Shown in pieces: positions 38,109-47,241 of a stretch of DNA of 64,000 nt. The position numbers and the translations under genes were made by a program. Origin of the DNA: an uncultured Clostridia bacterium (GTDB lineage: Bacteria > Bacillota > Clostridia > TANB77 > CAG-508); the NCBI GenBank assembly GCA_934182605.1, contig CAKPRQ010000001.1, positions 1 to 64,000 on the forward strand. The letters are read 5' to 3'. The first letter of the stretch is position 1. The number at the start of each line of letters is the position of its first letter. The notes below the pieces were generated by a model, which had not been told where the DNA came from, made no database searches, and saw only the letters and a list, made by a program, of their open reading frames with translations.

Positions 38109-39719
38109 TTATTTATTTTTACAAATTGTCTCTATAAAACCTACAAATAATGGATGTGGTCTATTTGGTCTTGATTTAAACTCAGGATGGAATTGGCAAC
38201 CTACAAAGAATGGATGGTTATCTTGTTCTAATTCCACTATTTCAACTAATTTATTATCAGGCGACATTCCAACGCACTTTAAGCCAGCTTTTTCAAACTC
38301 TTCTTTATATTCTGTATTATATTCATATCTATGTCTATGCCTTTCTGATATTTCATCTTTTCCATATAATTTGTGTACCAAACTATTTTTATGTAATATA
38401 CAAGGATATGCACCTAATCGCATTGTTCCACCTTTTCTATTTATCTTCTTTTGTTCCTCCATTATATGTATTACAGGATTTTCTGTTTTTGCATCAAATT
38501 CTTCTGAATTTGCATTTCTATATTCTAAAACATCTCTAGCAAATTCTATAACAGCCATTTGCATTCCTAAACATATTCCTAAATATGGGACTTTATTTTC
38601 TCTAGCATATTTTGCTGCTTGTATCTTTCCTTCTATTCCTCTTTCTCCGAAACCACCTGGTACTAATATTCCATCATATTCATTTAGAACTTGCTCCACA
38701 TTATCTTTAGTAATTCCCTCAGAATTTATATATGAAATATTTACCTTTACATTTGCTTTAAAACCAGCATGACGTAAACTTTCTACTATAGATAGATATG
38801 AATCTTCTAAACTTATATATTTTCCAACTATTGCAATATTTACTTTTTCTTTGTTACTATTCTTAATATTTTCTATCATCTTTGCCCATTCTTCATTATG
38901 TGGTTCTGCTTTTTCTAATCCTAAATGTTTACACGTTTGCAATGCCAAACCTTCTTCTTCCAACATTAATGGTAATTCATATAAATTAGAAACTGTTAAA
39001 TTAGCTATTATACATTCTTTTCTTACATTACAATATAAAGCTAGCTTTTCTTTCATACCTTCAGGAATTTCTCTTTCTACTCTACATACTAAAATATCTG
39101 GAGTGATTCCCATAGATTGTAATTCCTTTACAGAATGTTGAGTCGGTTTAGATTTTAACTCACTTCCCCCCATTACTGTTGGTATCATTGTTACATGTAT
39201 GTATAAAACATCCTCTTTTGGTCTTTCCATACCAAATTGCCTAATAGCTTCTATAAACGATAAGCCTTCTATATCACCAATTGTACCACCAATTTCTGTA
39301 ATTACTATATCTACATCTTCTCTATCATCAAATACTGATATTAATCTCTTCATTTCATCAGTAACATGCGGAATTACTTGAACAGTTTTTCCTAAGTATT
39401 CGCCTTTTCTTTCTTTTTCAATTACATTTGAATATATTCTTCCCGTTGTAATACTACAATTTCTATCTAAAGGTTCATCTACAAATCTTTCATAATGTCC
39501 TAAATCTAAGTCAGTCTCAAACCCATCTTCTGTTACAAAAGCCTCACCATGCTCTATAGGACTCATTGTACCAGAATCTACATTAAGATATGGATCCAGT
39601 TTTTGATTTATAACCTTATACCCCCTATTTTTTAATAATCTCCCTAAAGAAGCGGCAGTAATCCCTTTACCTAATCCAGACATAACTCCACCAGTTACAA
39701 AAATGTGCTTTGTTTTCAT
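38109..39719 (-). CDS. pyrG: CTP synthase
   Basis: 536 residues. Synthetase domain: [20 protein letters not shown] (P-loop), [18 protein letters not shown]. Glutaminase domain: [11 protein letters not shown], nucleophile [15 protein letters not shown], and HPEFKSRP at the C-terminus. Converts UTP to CTP with glutamine and ATP. Its own promoter and a terminator hairpin in the leader suggest attenuation. VPGGFGE uses an intact CCAGG. Confidence 0.98.
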   Translation of the reverse strand: MKTKHIFVTGGVMSGLGKGITAASLGRLLKNRGYKVINQKLDPYLNVDSGTMSPIEHGEAFVTEDGFETDLDLGHYERFVDEPLDRNCSITTGRIYSNVIEKERKGEYLGKTVQVIPHVTDEMKRLISVFDDREDVDIVITEIGGTIGDIEGLSFIEAIRQFGMERPKEDVLYIHVTMIPTVMGGSELKSKPTQHSVKELQSMGITPDILVCRVEREIPEGMKEKLALYCNVRKECIIANLTVSNLYELPLMLEEEGLALQTCKHLGLEKAEPHNEEWAKMIENIKNSNKEKVNIAIVGKYISLEDSYLSIVESLRHAGFKANVKVNISYINSEGITKDNVEQVLNEYDGILVPGGFGERGIEGKIQAAKYARENKVPYLGICLGMQMAVIEFARDVLEYRNANSEEFDAKTENPVIHIMEEQKKINRKGGTMRLGAYPCILHKNSLVHKLYGKDEISERHRHRYEYNTEYKEEFEKAGLKCVGMSPDNKLVEIVELEQDNHPFFVGCQFHPEFKSRPNRPHPLFVGFIETICKNK

Positions 39720-39751
39720 AATCTACCTCCATACAAATTCTACAAATAAAA

Positions 39752-39789
39752 AAGATTAAAAAAATACTACTTGAGTTTTTTTTAATCTT
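39752..39789 (-). promoter_or_regulatory. Leader terminator hairpin upstream of pyrG, candidate attenuator
   Basis: Stem AAGATT plus A-run against T-run plus AATCTT (39752-39764 with 39776-39789), followed by TTTTTTATTT on the minus strand: a complete intrinsic terminator only 3-5 bases after the predicted start of the pyrG transcript and 33 bases before the ATG. In Bacillus, pyrG is controlled by a leader terminator and CTP-sensitive reiterative initiation; the initiating bases here (about AAG) differ from GGGC. It could alternatively end 6S RNA read-through. Confidence 0.6.
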
Positions 39790-39798
39790 ACTTAACAA

Positions 39799-39827
39799 AG
39801 TATAACATATAAAATTACAAAATTCAA
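39799..39827 (-). promoter_or_regulatory. pyrG promoter
   Basis: TTGAAT (39827-39822), 17 bp, TATACT (39804-39799) on the minus strand. Predicted start near 39792. Confidence 0.78.
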
Positions 39828-39885
39828 CATTTTTTAACATTTTTTATAAAAAGTTCCAATTTCCTTGAAAATACTGATTTTAAAT

Positions 39886-40103
39886 CTAATATAAAAATCC
39901 CCACCTTAGCCGATGACCTTTAAGAAAATTTTACGGACCTGTACTCACACAGGTGGGTACTTACCTCAGTACTTATGGGTTTCTTATATAAATATAAGCA
40001 TACACGCCATACCAAGAGATCGGTTCCCTTTTCCATAACTTGTAGGTTCTAAAATTTCCTTACGCACGTACTATGCAGGGATTTAATGTTTAAGTTCTTT
40101 ACT
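39886..40103 (-). ncRNA. ssrS: 6S RNA
   Basis: About 215 nt of structured, relatively GC-rich sequence in an AT-rich gap. The ends close as ATCCC...GGGGAT, followed by TTTTTAT. The 5' side carries TACGTGCGTAAGGAAATTTT, GAACCTACAAGTTATGG and AAAAGGGAACC, the conserved spelling of Firmicute 6S RNA, and the 3' side a matching ACCCACCTGTG...CAGGTCCG hairpin. 6S RNA binds the sigma-A RNA polymerase holoenzyme in stationary phase. A promoter precedes it. Ends are approximate. Confidence 0.78.
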
Positions 40104-40109
40104 GTAATA

Positions 40110-40138
40110 ATGTTATCATATTTCCTTTACATTTGCAA
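40110..40138 (-). promoter_or_regulatory. 6S RNA promoter
   Basis: TTGCAA (40138-40133), 17 bp, TAACAT (40115-40110) on the minus strand, placing the start near 40103. Confidence 0.75.
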
Positions 40139-40298
40139 TTCTTTAATTTCTTAAAATTAATTATTATAGGTGAAATTTAGCTAATTTTCTTTAATATATT
40201 ATGGATTTCTAATTAATTTAATCATTTTTTAATTTAATTTTATTTATATTTTATCTATTAATAAAATTTTAGTTTACAAAACCATCTATACACAAGAC

Positions 40299-40328
40299 GG
40301 TGGATAATGTGGATAACTCTGTGGATAA
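40299..40328 (+). promoter_or_regulatory. Cluster of three DnaA-box-like sites
   Basis: GGTGGATAA (40299-40307), TGTGGATAA (40308-40316) and TGTGGATAA (40320-40328) in direct orientation; the last two are exact reverse complements of the consensus TTATCCACA. No dnaA or dnaN nearby and no change of gene direction, so this is not obviously oriC. The rest of 40139-40469 shows only AT-rich sequence with nothing else recognised. Confidence 0.65.
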
Positions 40329-40469
40329 CCGAAAATACTAGCTTTCAAGTGACAAGTTATTAAGGTTTTATTTTTGACAATTATTTTATGGTAACATCAT
40401 GATTTTATATTTTTTGACAAATGTTTTATAAATGTATCAAACTTTTTTACCTATAACTTATAAATACTT

Positions 40470-41480
40470 TTAAGATATATACTTAATTTCATTATTTGGA
40501 AAGTATTTTTTTAGAATTTCCATTATAAATTTTTCCCCTTCTTCTCGTAAATAAGTTTTATAAACGTACTTACCATTACCTCTTCCTTTCATCATTTCTG
40601 CTTTATATATTTCTTCTGCTACTTTAGGAAACACATCCCCATTTATCATCCTATGAACATAACTGTATGTCATAAATATTACTTCAAAAAATATTTTCTT
40701 TTTAGCATTTATGCTTAATTTTTCATCTAAATATTGGACTAATTCTAAATATTTATCCTTCCAATTTTCTATTAATATAATTGGTGCTATTAATATTCCA
40801 ACTTTATATCCGGCTTCTGCCATTTTATTTATAGCAACGATTCTGCCATCTAAATTAGATGTACCTAATTCTATTCTTCCTATAATTTCTTTAGGATTTA
40901 CACTCATTCTAAATATAATTCTTCCTTTATGTTCTAAATCTAACAAAGGGTCTACCATGTCGAATTTAGTTGGAAACGTAATATATCCTTTCTCGTTTTT
41001 TGCAAATTGTGGAATAGTCCATACTAGATTATTAGTTATAGTATTTTCTAGTATCATATCACTATTACTCCCTATTTCATAGACTTCTTCTTTTTCAGCT
41101 TTATTTGATGCTTTTATTATTTTATCTAGCATCTCTTCTCTATTAACAAATAAACGTAAGTATGAGCATTTATTAAAATTACATACTAAGTAACAATATA
41201 AACACATTGCCACACAACCCGAAGATGTATATGGTACTAAGTAATCTGATATTTTCTTATTTGGTACAAATTTATGTGTCTTTCTGATACCTATTATTAA
41301 ATATTGTTTTAATCTTGCAAATGCTTTATTGTCGCTTTTTCGTAATTCTTCTATGTTATTATGATTTTCTATAATATGCATAGGAATATTTAAAATACTG
41401 TATTTTTCTAATAATTCTTTTCCCAAGTTATACTCCTTAGCTTTTTCTTCATAAAAAATTTCTAATGGTTTAAATATCAT
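40470..41480 (-). CDS. splB: Spore photoproduct lyase-like radical SAM enzyme
   Basis: 336 residues. SSGCVAMCLYCYL (about 90-102) gives the radical-SAM CxxxCxxC cluster in the SPL-specific spelling. PYTSSGC, a FPTKFDMVDPLLDLEHKGR segment and RMSVNPKEIIGRIELGTS match SP lyases. The enzyme reverses the thymine dimer (spore photoproduct) made by UV in dormant spores, so its presence suggests an endospore former. Single gene upstream of 6S RNA. Confidence 0.9.
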   Translation of the reverse strand: MIFKPLEIFYEEKAKEYNLGKELLEKYSILNIPMHIIENHNNIEELRKSDNKAFARLKQYLIIGIRKTHKFVPNKKISDYLVPYTSSGCVAMCLYCYLVCNFNKCSYLRLFVNREEMLDKIIKASNKAEKEEVYEIGSNSDMILENTITNNLVWTIPQFAKNEKGYITFPTKFDMVDPLLDLEHKGRIIFRMSVNPKEIIGRIELGTSNLDGRIVAINKMAEAGYKVGILIAPIILIENWKDKYLELVQYLDEKLSINAKKKIFFEVIFMTYSYVHRMINGDVFPKVAEEIYKAEMMKGRGNGKYVYKTYLREEGEKFIMEILKKYFPNNEIKYIS

Positions 41481-41579
41481 CGTACTCTCCTAGATTTTTT
41501 ACTTTACTAATTTTATTATTAGTTCTGTTAATAATATATAATTATTTTCTGCATTAAAAAAATTTTTATACAAAAAAAT

Positions 41580-41635
41580 AGAAACTCTTGAACTTGTTTA
41601 TGGTACTATTTCCATAAACAAATTAAAGAGTTTCT
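41580..41635 (-). terminator. Terminator after tsf
   Basis: Two nested stems (AGAAACTCTT/AAGAGTTTCT and TTGTTTATGG/CCATAAACAA) followed on the minus strand by ATTTTTTTG. 20 bases past the tsf stop. Confidence 0.9.
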
Positions 41636-41654
41636 AATACATTTTTCATGATTA

Positions 41655-42530
41655 TTATTTAATTTGTTTCATAACTTCTTCTGCAAAGTTTTCTTCTCTT
41701 TTTTCTAGGCCTTCACCTTTTTCTAATCTTGCAAAATTATTTATTACAGCATTATTTTCTTTTAATAATTGAGAAATTTTTATATCTGGATTCTTTACAA
41801 AAGGTTGATCTACTAAACATATTTCTGAATAGAATTTTTCTATTCTTCCGTTTACAACTTTTTCAGCTATAGCCGCTGGTTTTCCTTCATTTATAGCTTG
41901 AGCTTTTAATATTTCCATTTCTTTATTCAAAACATCTGCAGGTACTTTTGTTCTATCTAAGTATTCAGGTCTTGCAGCTGCTACTTGCATACAAATGTCT
42001 TTTGCTAATTCTTGCTTTTCTACATTTATATCTACTAAAACTCCTATTTTTCCATTTCCATGAATATAGCTTTCAACCATTCCTGTAGATTCAAATCTTT
42101 CAAATCTTCTTATAGACATATTTTCACCTATTGTAGCAATTTTATCTGTTAATGTTGCTTCAACAGTTTTATCTGAATTTGCTATAGTTTTTGTTAATAA
42201 ATCAGCTACATCTTTTGGATTTTCTTTTACTACAGTTATTGTTACATCTTCAACAAATTTTTGGAAATCTGCATTTTTTGCAACAAAATCTGTTTCTGCA
42301 TTAACCTCTACTACTGCTCCAACTTTTTTATCCTCAGAAACATAAGCATATACTAAACCTTCTGCAGCAATTCTTTCAGATTTTTTTGCAGCTTTTGCAA
42401 TTCCTCTTTCTCTTAATAATTCAGATGCTTTTTCCATATCTCCGTTAGTTTCTGTTAAAACTTTTTTACAATCCATCATTCCTGCACCTGTTTTTTCTCT
42501 TAACTCTTTTACTAAATTAGCACTTATCAT
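41655..42530 (-). CDS. tsf: Elongation factor Ts
   Basis: 291 residues. UBA-like N-terminus (LVKELREKTGAGMMDCKKVL), the TDFVAKN motif that contacts EF-Tu (about 82), then two dimerisation-core subdomains. Nucleotide exchange factor for EF-Tu. In the standard rpsB-tsf pair, 90 bases after rpsB with a hairpin between. Confidence 0.97.
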   Translation of the reverse strand: MISANLVKELREKTGAGMMDCKKVLTETNGDMEKASELLRERGIAKAAKKSERIAAEGLVYAYVSEDKKVGAVVEVNAETDFVAKNADFQKFVEDVTITVVKENPKDVADLLTKTIANSDKTVEATLTDKIATIGENMSIRRFERFESTGMVESYIHGNGKIGVLVDINVEKQELAKDICMQVAAARPEYLDRTKVPADVLNKEMEILKAQAINEGKPAAIAEKVVNGRIEKFYSEICLVDQPFVKNPDIKISQLLKENNAVINNFARLEKGEGLEKREENFAEEVMKQIK

Positions 42531-42556
42531 TTTTATATATCCTCCTTATTTTTTAA

Positions 42557-42595
42557 AAAAGCGAAAAATATACTTAACATATCATTCGCTTTATT
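42557..42595 (-). terminator. Hairpin between rpsB and tsf
   Basis: AAAGCGAA and TTCGCTTT pair across a long AT loop. Possibly a partial terminator or processing site that sets the rpsB:tsf ratio. Confidence 0.45.
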
Positions 42596-42620
42596 TTATT
42601 ATTATATTTTAAAATAATAA

Positions 42621-43397
42621 TTATTCAGCTGTTTCATCAGCTATTGTTTCTTCTAAGTCTTTTATTTCAACTTCTTCAGATTCTTGATTATCTGAATATT
42701 CAGAAGCCATTGAAACCCCTTCTCTACCTTCAATTACAGCATTTGCCATAACATCTGTAATTAATTTTACAGCTCTTATAGCATCATCATTACCTGGAAT
42801 TGGATAATCTACTTCATTAGGATCACAGTTTGTATCTATTAAACCTATAACTGGTATATTCAATTTTTTAGCTTCTAAAACTGCAATTCTTTCTTTTTTA
42901 GGATCTACTACAAACATTAAATCTGGTAAAACTTCCATATTTTTAATTCCACCAAGATTTTTTTCTAGTTTTTCCATTTCATTTTTTAAGTTTGCTACTT
43001 CTTTTTTTGGTAATACATCAAAAGTTCCATCTTCTTGCATTTCTTCTAATTTCTTTAATCTGTCTACTCTTGATCTAATTGTATTAAAGTTTGTAAGCAT
43101 TCCACCTAACCATCTTTGGTCAACATAGTACATGTTACATTTTAAAGCTGCTTCTTTTACACATTCGCTAGCTTGTTTTTTTGTACCAACAAATAAAATC
43201 TTTTTCCCTTCTTTAGCTTGTTCTCTTAAATAATCATAAGCCTCATCAATCTTTTTTGATGTTTTTTGTAAGTCGATAATATGGATACCATTTCTAGCTT
43301 GAAAAATATATTCAGCCATTTTAGGATCCCATCTTCTTGTTTGATGTCCGAAATGAACACCTGCTTCTAACAATTGTTTCATAGCTATTACTGCCAT
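42621..43397 (-). CDS. rpsB: Small ribosomal subunit protein uS2
   Basis: 258 residues with all uS2 signatures: [37 protein letters not shown] and PDLMFVVDP. An acidic C-terminal tail ([18 protein letters not shown]) extends past the core. IPGNDDA is encoded by an intact CCAGGT. First gene of rpsB-tsf, behind a strong promoter and a leader of about 110 nt. Confidence 0.98.
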   Translation of the reverse strand: MAVIAMKQLLEAGVHFGHQTRRWDPKMAEYIFQARNGIHIIDLQKTSKKIDEAYDYLREQAKEGKKILFVGTKKQASECVKEAALKCNMYYVDQRWLGGMLTNFNTIRSRVDRLKKLEEMQEDGTFDVLPKKEVANLKNEMEKLEKNLGGIKNMEVLPDLMFVVDPKKERIAVLEAKKLNIPVIGLIDTNCDPNEVDYPIPGNDDAIRAVKLITDVMANAVIEGREGVSMASEYSDNQESEEVEIKDLEETIADETAE

Positions 43398-43513
43398 CTT
43401 TAAATCCTCCTATTTTTTGTTTTTTACCTCCATTAAATTTTAAACATTTAAAACAACTTATATATAAGCACAATTTTAAACTAATTTAATGTGTGTTTTT
43501 TACTAACTATAAC

Positions 43514-43542
43514 ATTATATCAAATTTTTCTTACGAATGCAA
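43514..43542 (-). promoter_or_regulatory. rpsB promoter
   Basis: TTGCAT (43542-43537), 17 bp, TATAAT (43519-43514) on the minus strand. The roughly 110-nt leader to the rpsB ATG could hold an autoregulatory structure; none was recognised. Confidence 0.8.
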
Positions 43543-43572
43543 GCACTTTTTTTAAATTTTTTATTTCTTAAA

Positions 43573-43723
43573 GTTACAATTCAATAATTATTTTATAAAC
43601 TCTTGATATATAGCTATTTTTAGTCAAAAAACAAGCTCAGGTTACACAATCCGGGTCTTGACTTGCAAATAGCTATATATCAAGAGTTTGTAACAATTAA
43701 AAGTTCTTTTACTGAATTGTAAC
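43573..43723. repeat. Family A palindromic repeat, full copy (151 bp)
   Basis: Ends GTTACAATTCA and TGAATTGTAAC are exact inverses. Inner arms CTCTTGATATATAGCTATTT and inverse surround the core CAGGTTACACAATCCGGGTC, TTGACTTGCAAA. It lies between divergent rpsB and the transglycosylase gene. Confidence 0.85.
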
Positions 43724-43769
43724 TTCTTAAAATTTTTTTAATTTTATGGACTTTTATTTCAAATTAAGT

Positions 43770-43775
43770 TATAAT
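43770..43775 (+). promoter_or_regulatory. Probable -10 box for the transglycosylase gene
   Basis: TATAAT at 43770-43775, 30 bases ahead of the start codon; a weak TGGACT sits 18 bp upstream. Confidence 0.5.
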
Positions 43776-43805
43776 TATTGATATAAAGATTAAGAGGTGA
43801 AATAT

Positions 43806-44465
43806 ATGAAAATAATTAAGAAAATCTTATTGTTAATATTAATTGTAATAATTATAGTACTATCTATTCTAATGATTAGTGGTTATTCTATGTATAAAAA
43901 AGCGATTACTGAAATACCTTTAGAAGATAAAATCTCAAGTTATGAAACAAATAAAAATTATGCATATTTTAAAGAATTACCCAAAGATTATGTAAATGCT
44001 GTTGTAGCAATAGAAGACCATAGATTTTACGACCATAATGGTATAGATATCATTTCTATTGGACGAGCTATCGTTCGAAATATAAGTAATTTAGAATATG
44101 TTGAAGGTGGAAGTACTATCACTCAGCAAGTAGCTAAAAATTTATATTTCACTCAAGAGAAAAAATTAACTAGAAAAATTGCAGAAGTATTTGTTGCTTT
44201 CGATTTAGAAAAAAATTATGATAAAGATAAAATTTTAGAATTATATGTAAATTCAAATTATTTTGGGAGCGGATATTACGGCGTTAAGGAGGCAGCTAAA
44301 GGTTATTTTGATAAGTCGTTAGACGAACTTACTTTAGAAGAATGTGCTTTATTAGCTGGTATTCCTAATGCTCCTAGTGTATACTCTCTAGATGAAAATC
44401 CAGATTTAGCTTACGAAAGAGCACAACAGGTTTTAAATGCGATGGAAAAATATGGAAACGAATAA
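43806..44465 (+). CDS. mtgA: Monofunctional peptidoglycan glycosyltransferase (GT51)
   Basis: 219 residues: N-terminal transmembrane anchor (about 4-28), then a GT51 domain with motif 1 AIEDHRFYDHNGID (catalytic Glu), motif 2 GGSTITQQVAKNL, RKIAEVFVAF and ELYVNSNYFGSGYYG. No transpeptidase domain. Polymerises lipid II glycan chains outside the membrane. GTG at 43797 is inside the AGAGGTG site, so ATG 43806 is the start. One of the few native plus-strand genes. Confidence 0.93.
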   Translation: MKIIKKILLLILIVIIIVLSILMISGYSMYKKAITEIPLEDKISSYETNKNYAYFKELPKDYVNAVVAIEDHRFYDHNGIDIISIGRAIVRNISNLEYVEGGSTITQQVAKNLYFTQEKKLTRKIAEVFVAFDLEKNYDKDKILELYVNSNYFGSGYYGVKEAAKGYFDKSLDELTLEECALLAGIPNAPSVYSLDENPDLAYERAQQVLNAMEKYGNE

Positions 44466-44495
44466 GACAATTTTAGGATGTTTGATTAAGTACAT

Positions 44496-44530
44496 AAAAA
44501 TACTAGAGCCTCACACACTCTAGTATTTTT
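44496..44530 (+). terminator. Terminator of the transglycosylase gene
   Basis: AAAAATACTAGAG (44496-44508) pairs with CTCTAGTATTTTT (44518-44530), a 13-bp stem ending in T5. Confidence 0.9.
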
Positions 44531-44595
44531 GTTTCCTTATTTTCACTTTTTCAACCTTCGTATATATTTGCAAACACATCTGCACTCCAAAATTT

Positions 44596-44670
44596 TGGTG
44601 ACCCATACGGGAATCGAACCCATGATTCCACCTTGAGAGGGTGGCGTCTTAACCGCTTGACCAATGGGCC
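44596..44670 (-). tRNA. tRNA-Glu (CUC)
   Basis: Canonical 75-nt cloverleaf on the minus strand with encoded CCA: acceptor GGCCCAT with ATGGGTC, anticodon stem CCACC/GGTGG, loop CTCTCAA giving anticodon CTC with U33, T-loop TTCGATT. Lies 10 bases upstream of mrnC. Confidence 0.95.
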
Positions 44671-44680
44671 ATATATTAAG

Positions 44681-45058
44681 TTAATTTATACATAACTTTA
44701 ATATTTCTTCTAAACGTTTGTTTTGTCCAGTTACATATAAATAACCAATTAATGCTTCAAATGCTGTAGCATACATATAATCTGTTAAATCTGCATTTTT
44801 AGGAGCACTGTGTGTCTTAGTATTTCTACCTCTTTTTACTATATTCTTTTCTTCTTCTGTTAAATATTCTTCTATTCTTTTCAAAATATTAGCTTGGGCA
44901 GATGCTTTTACGTATTTTATTGTTTCTATATGTAATCTATGAGGTTTTAAATTTGTATTCTTTATTAAATATTCACGTACATATAATTCATATACAGCAT
45001 CTCCTATATATGCCCATGTTAGAGGTGATATTAATTTTAATTCTTCTTTATTCTTCAA
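44681..45058 (-). CDS. mrnC: Mini-ribonuclease III
   Basis: 125 residues, RNase III catalytic domain without a dsRNA-binding domain. LTWAYIGDAVYELYVREYL carries the catalytic Asp, and FEALIGYLYVTG the paired Glu. In Bacillus it matures 23S rRNA. RGRNTKTHSAPKN matches the family loop. 16 bases downstream of rbgA. Confidence 0.95.
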   Translation of the reverse strand: MKNKEELKLISPLTWAYIGDAVYELYVREYLIKNTNLKPHRLHIETIKYVKASAQANILKRIEEYLTEEEKNIVKRGRNTKTHSAPKNADLTDYMYATAFEALIGYLYVTGQNKRLEEILKLCIN

Positions 45059-45074
45059 ACACTTACTCCTTGTA

Positions 45075-46025
45075 TTAAATTATGTTACATTTTTCTAATG
45101 TAATATTTCCAATTTTACCATTTCTAAATTCTTCTAATATTATACCACAAATTTTTTCTATGTCAAGTACATTTCCTTGTTTTATACAACCTCTTTTTTT
45201 AGCAATTAATTCTAATAATGCAATTATTTTATCTTCTGTTACAGAACATTGATTTTCATATTCTTCTAATGTAAATTTATATCTGTTTGATAAATTGGTC
45301 ATGTAGCTTTCTCTTAATACTTTTAGAAGATTATATACAATCTCTGTTATCTCTAAATTTTCATCTTTAATAGTACCTATATAACTTAAATTTAAAGCTA
45401 CCTCTTGACTTTCAAATTTTGGCCATAGGATTCCCGGTGTATCTAGTAAGTCTATCTTATTACTTAATTTTATCCATTGCTTTTGTTTAGTTACCCCTGG
45501 TTTATTCCCTACTTGAGCAGATTTTTTATTTGTCACCTTATTTATTAAGGAAGATTTTCCGACATTTGGTATTCCTAATATTATTACTCTTATGGATTTC
45601 CCTACTCTACCTTTTAATGCTTGCTTTTCTAATTCTGCTTTCATCAATTCTTCTATTTTATTTATTAATTCTTTTATTCCTATTCCCTGATTTGCATTTG
45701 TTAATATTGCTGGAATTCCAATTTGCTTGAAATATTTTACCCACTTTATATTTTCTTCTTTATCTGCTAAATCTGATTTATTCAATAATATAATTCTTTT
45801 CTTATTTTTTACTAATTCCTTTATGTCTGGATTTTGGCTAGAAATAGGAATACGTGCATCTAATATTTCAATTACTACATCTATTATATTTATATCTTCT
45901 TTAATTTGTTTTTTGGTTTTTGCCATATGGCCAGGGTACCAATTAATTCCGACTGATGGTAAGCTTTTTTTACTATCATCTTTTTTCTGTTCTGCTCTAA
46001 TTTTTCTTTTTTGATACATATCCAT
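45075..46025 (-). CDS. rbgA: Ribosome biogenesis GTPase RbgA/YlqF
   Basis: 316 residues, circularly permuted GTPase: INWYPGHMAKTKKQI at the N-terminus, G4 LLNKSDLAD before G1 LGIPNVGKSSLINKV and G3 LLDTPGILWP. Needed for late 50S assembly. Its ATG overlaps the RhuM stop (TAATG), so the 3' end of RhuM provides its ribosome-binding region. Divergent copies of its 5' end recur at about 47190 and 49500-49560, marking old integration or duplication boundaries. Confidence 0.96.
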   Translation of the reverse strand: MDMYQKRKIRAEQKKDDSKKSLPSVGINWYPGHMAKTKKQIKEDINIIDVVIEILDARIPISSQNPDIKELVKNKKRIILLNKSDLADKEENIKWVKYFKQIGIPAILTNANQGIGIKELINKIEELMKAELEKQALKGRVGKSIRVIILGIPNVGKSSLINKVTNKKSAQVGNKPGVTKQKQWIKLSNKIDLLDTPGILWPKFESQEVALNLSYIGTIKDENLEITEIVYNLLKVLRESYMTNLSNRYKFTLEEYENQCSVTEDKIIALLELIAKKRGCIKQGNVLDIEKICGIILEEFRNGKIGNITLEKCNII

Positions 46026-47044
46026 TATTTATCACTTCCATTCTCTGTCATTCTTGTTTCATTTAAATATCTATTATAAAATTCATCCATTGAAGAAATA
46101 TATTTTTGATCTTGTATAACTCTAAATTTTTCATATTCTTTTTCTGCTTTTTCTACTGCTTCTTTATGAGATATACTGCCACTATTATTTAATATTTCTT
46201 TTCTTCTAAACTTTAATAAATCATCAGTTGCATTTATCCAATCCTTCATTGTCATAACATGTCTTTGTTTTGCTTCATCTTCAGCAAATACTAAAAACAT
46301 ATTTGTTAAATCTTTTAAATTATTCATTTCTTCTTCGTTTAAATAATTTTTTGCAATAATCACATCATATTTATATATTAAACCATCAGGAGAATTTTTC
46401 CAATTAGTTAGTCCCATATGTTCTTTATCTGAGTTTGCTCTACTATATATTAATTCGGCAGCAGTATGTCCACTTATAGCATAATGCAACTTATTTTGAA
46501 CTATTTTAAAGAAAGTATACGCTTCTTCTGACTTAGGATTGTAATCAGTTGCTGTTGCAATAAATAAATCAGTGATTTTTTGGTATGCCATTCTTTCACT
46601 TACTCTGATTGTTTTGATTCGTTCTAATAATTCATCAAAATATTTTGCATCATATTTATTTCCATTTATAAAACGTTCATCATTTAATGCAAAACCCTTT
46701 GTCATATATTCTTTTAATATTTTTGTTGCCCATATTCTAAATTCTGTTGCTTTTTTAGAATTAATTCTATAACCTACAGCAATTATAGCATCCAAATTAT
46801 AAACTTCAGTATTATAATTTTTTCCGTCAGGTGCAGTTATTTCCATTTTGGAAACAGCTGAATTTTTATCTAATTCGTTTTCTTCAAATATATTTTTTAA
46901 ATGTTTTGATATTGCTGGTACACCAACCTCGAAAACTTTTGACATACCTTTTTGTGATAACCATAAAGTTTCATCTTTATAAATAGCATCTACTATAATA
47001 TTACCTTCACTATTTTTATATATAATTAATTTATTATCTTCCAT
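46025..47044 (-). CDS. RhuM-family protein
   Basis: About 339 residues. The N-terminal domain (NIIVDAIYKDETLWLSQKGM, then GVPAISKHLKNIFEENEL, a helix-turn-helix-like part) and YNLDAIIAVGYRINS are RhuM hallmarks. A C-terminal domain follows (SGHTAAELIYSRA). RhuM proteins are found in pathogenicity islands and mobile elements; function unresolved, sometimes called toxin- or Fic-associated. Start at ATG 47044 behind AAAGGAG. A second, truncated RhuM C-terminus lies at 49557. Confidence 0.9.
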   Translation of the reverse strand: MEDNKLIIYKNSEGNIIVDAIYKDETLWLSQKGMSKVFEVGVPAISKHLKNIFEENELDKNSAVSKMEITAPDGKNYNTEVYNLDAIIAVGYRINSKKATEFRIWATKILKEYMTKGFALNDERFINGNKYDAKYFDELLERIKTIRVSERMAYQKITDLFIATATDYNPKSEEAYTFFKIVQNKLHYAISGHTAAELIYSRANSDKEHMGLTNWKNSPDGLIYKYDVIIAKNYLNEEEMNNLKDLTNMFLVFAEDEAKQRHVMTMKDWINATDDLLKFRRKEILNNSGSISHKEAVEKAEKEYEKFRVIQDQKYISSMDEFYNRYLNETRMTENGSDK

Positions 47045-47180
47045 TAATAATCTCCTTTCCTTTAGTTTTTCATAAGTCATACACTTATCAATTTTAATTA
47101 AAATTTAGTAAAAAATGTTCCAAAATGTAAAAAGCATTTAGTAAAAATTCCTTTTATTTTTAAGTATTCAAGTGCGTTTT

Positions 47181-47232
47181 TTCATAACTCCCCACTTACC
47201 AGTTGATACTTGTACTTGCACAACTTTTTTCA
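47181..47232 (-). repeat. Degenerate copy of the rbgA 5' end (copy C)
   Basis: On the minus strand it reads MSNEKSCASTSINW then a stop, aligned with KSLPSVGINWYPGHM of RbgA. ATCAACTGG (INW) and GAAAAAAGTTG are shared with the 49500-49560 copy. It directly follows the HIT gene. Confidence 0.6.
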
Positions 47233-47241
47233 TTACTCATT

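Noticed and set aside
38210..39381. Several long plus-strand open frames opposite pyrG
   Set aside because: They are complements of a strongly conserved gene, with low-complexity translations and no ribosome-binding sites.
40299..40328. Chromosomal origin of replication
   Set aside because: No dnaA, dnaN or gene-direction switch, and only three boxes in 30 bp.
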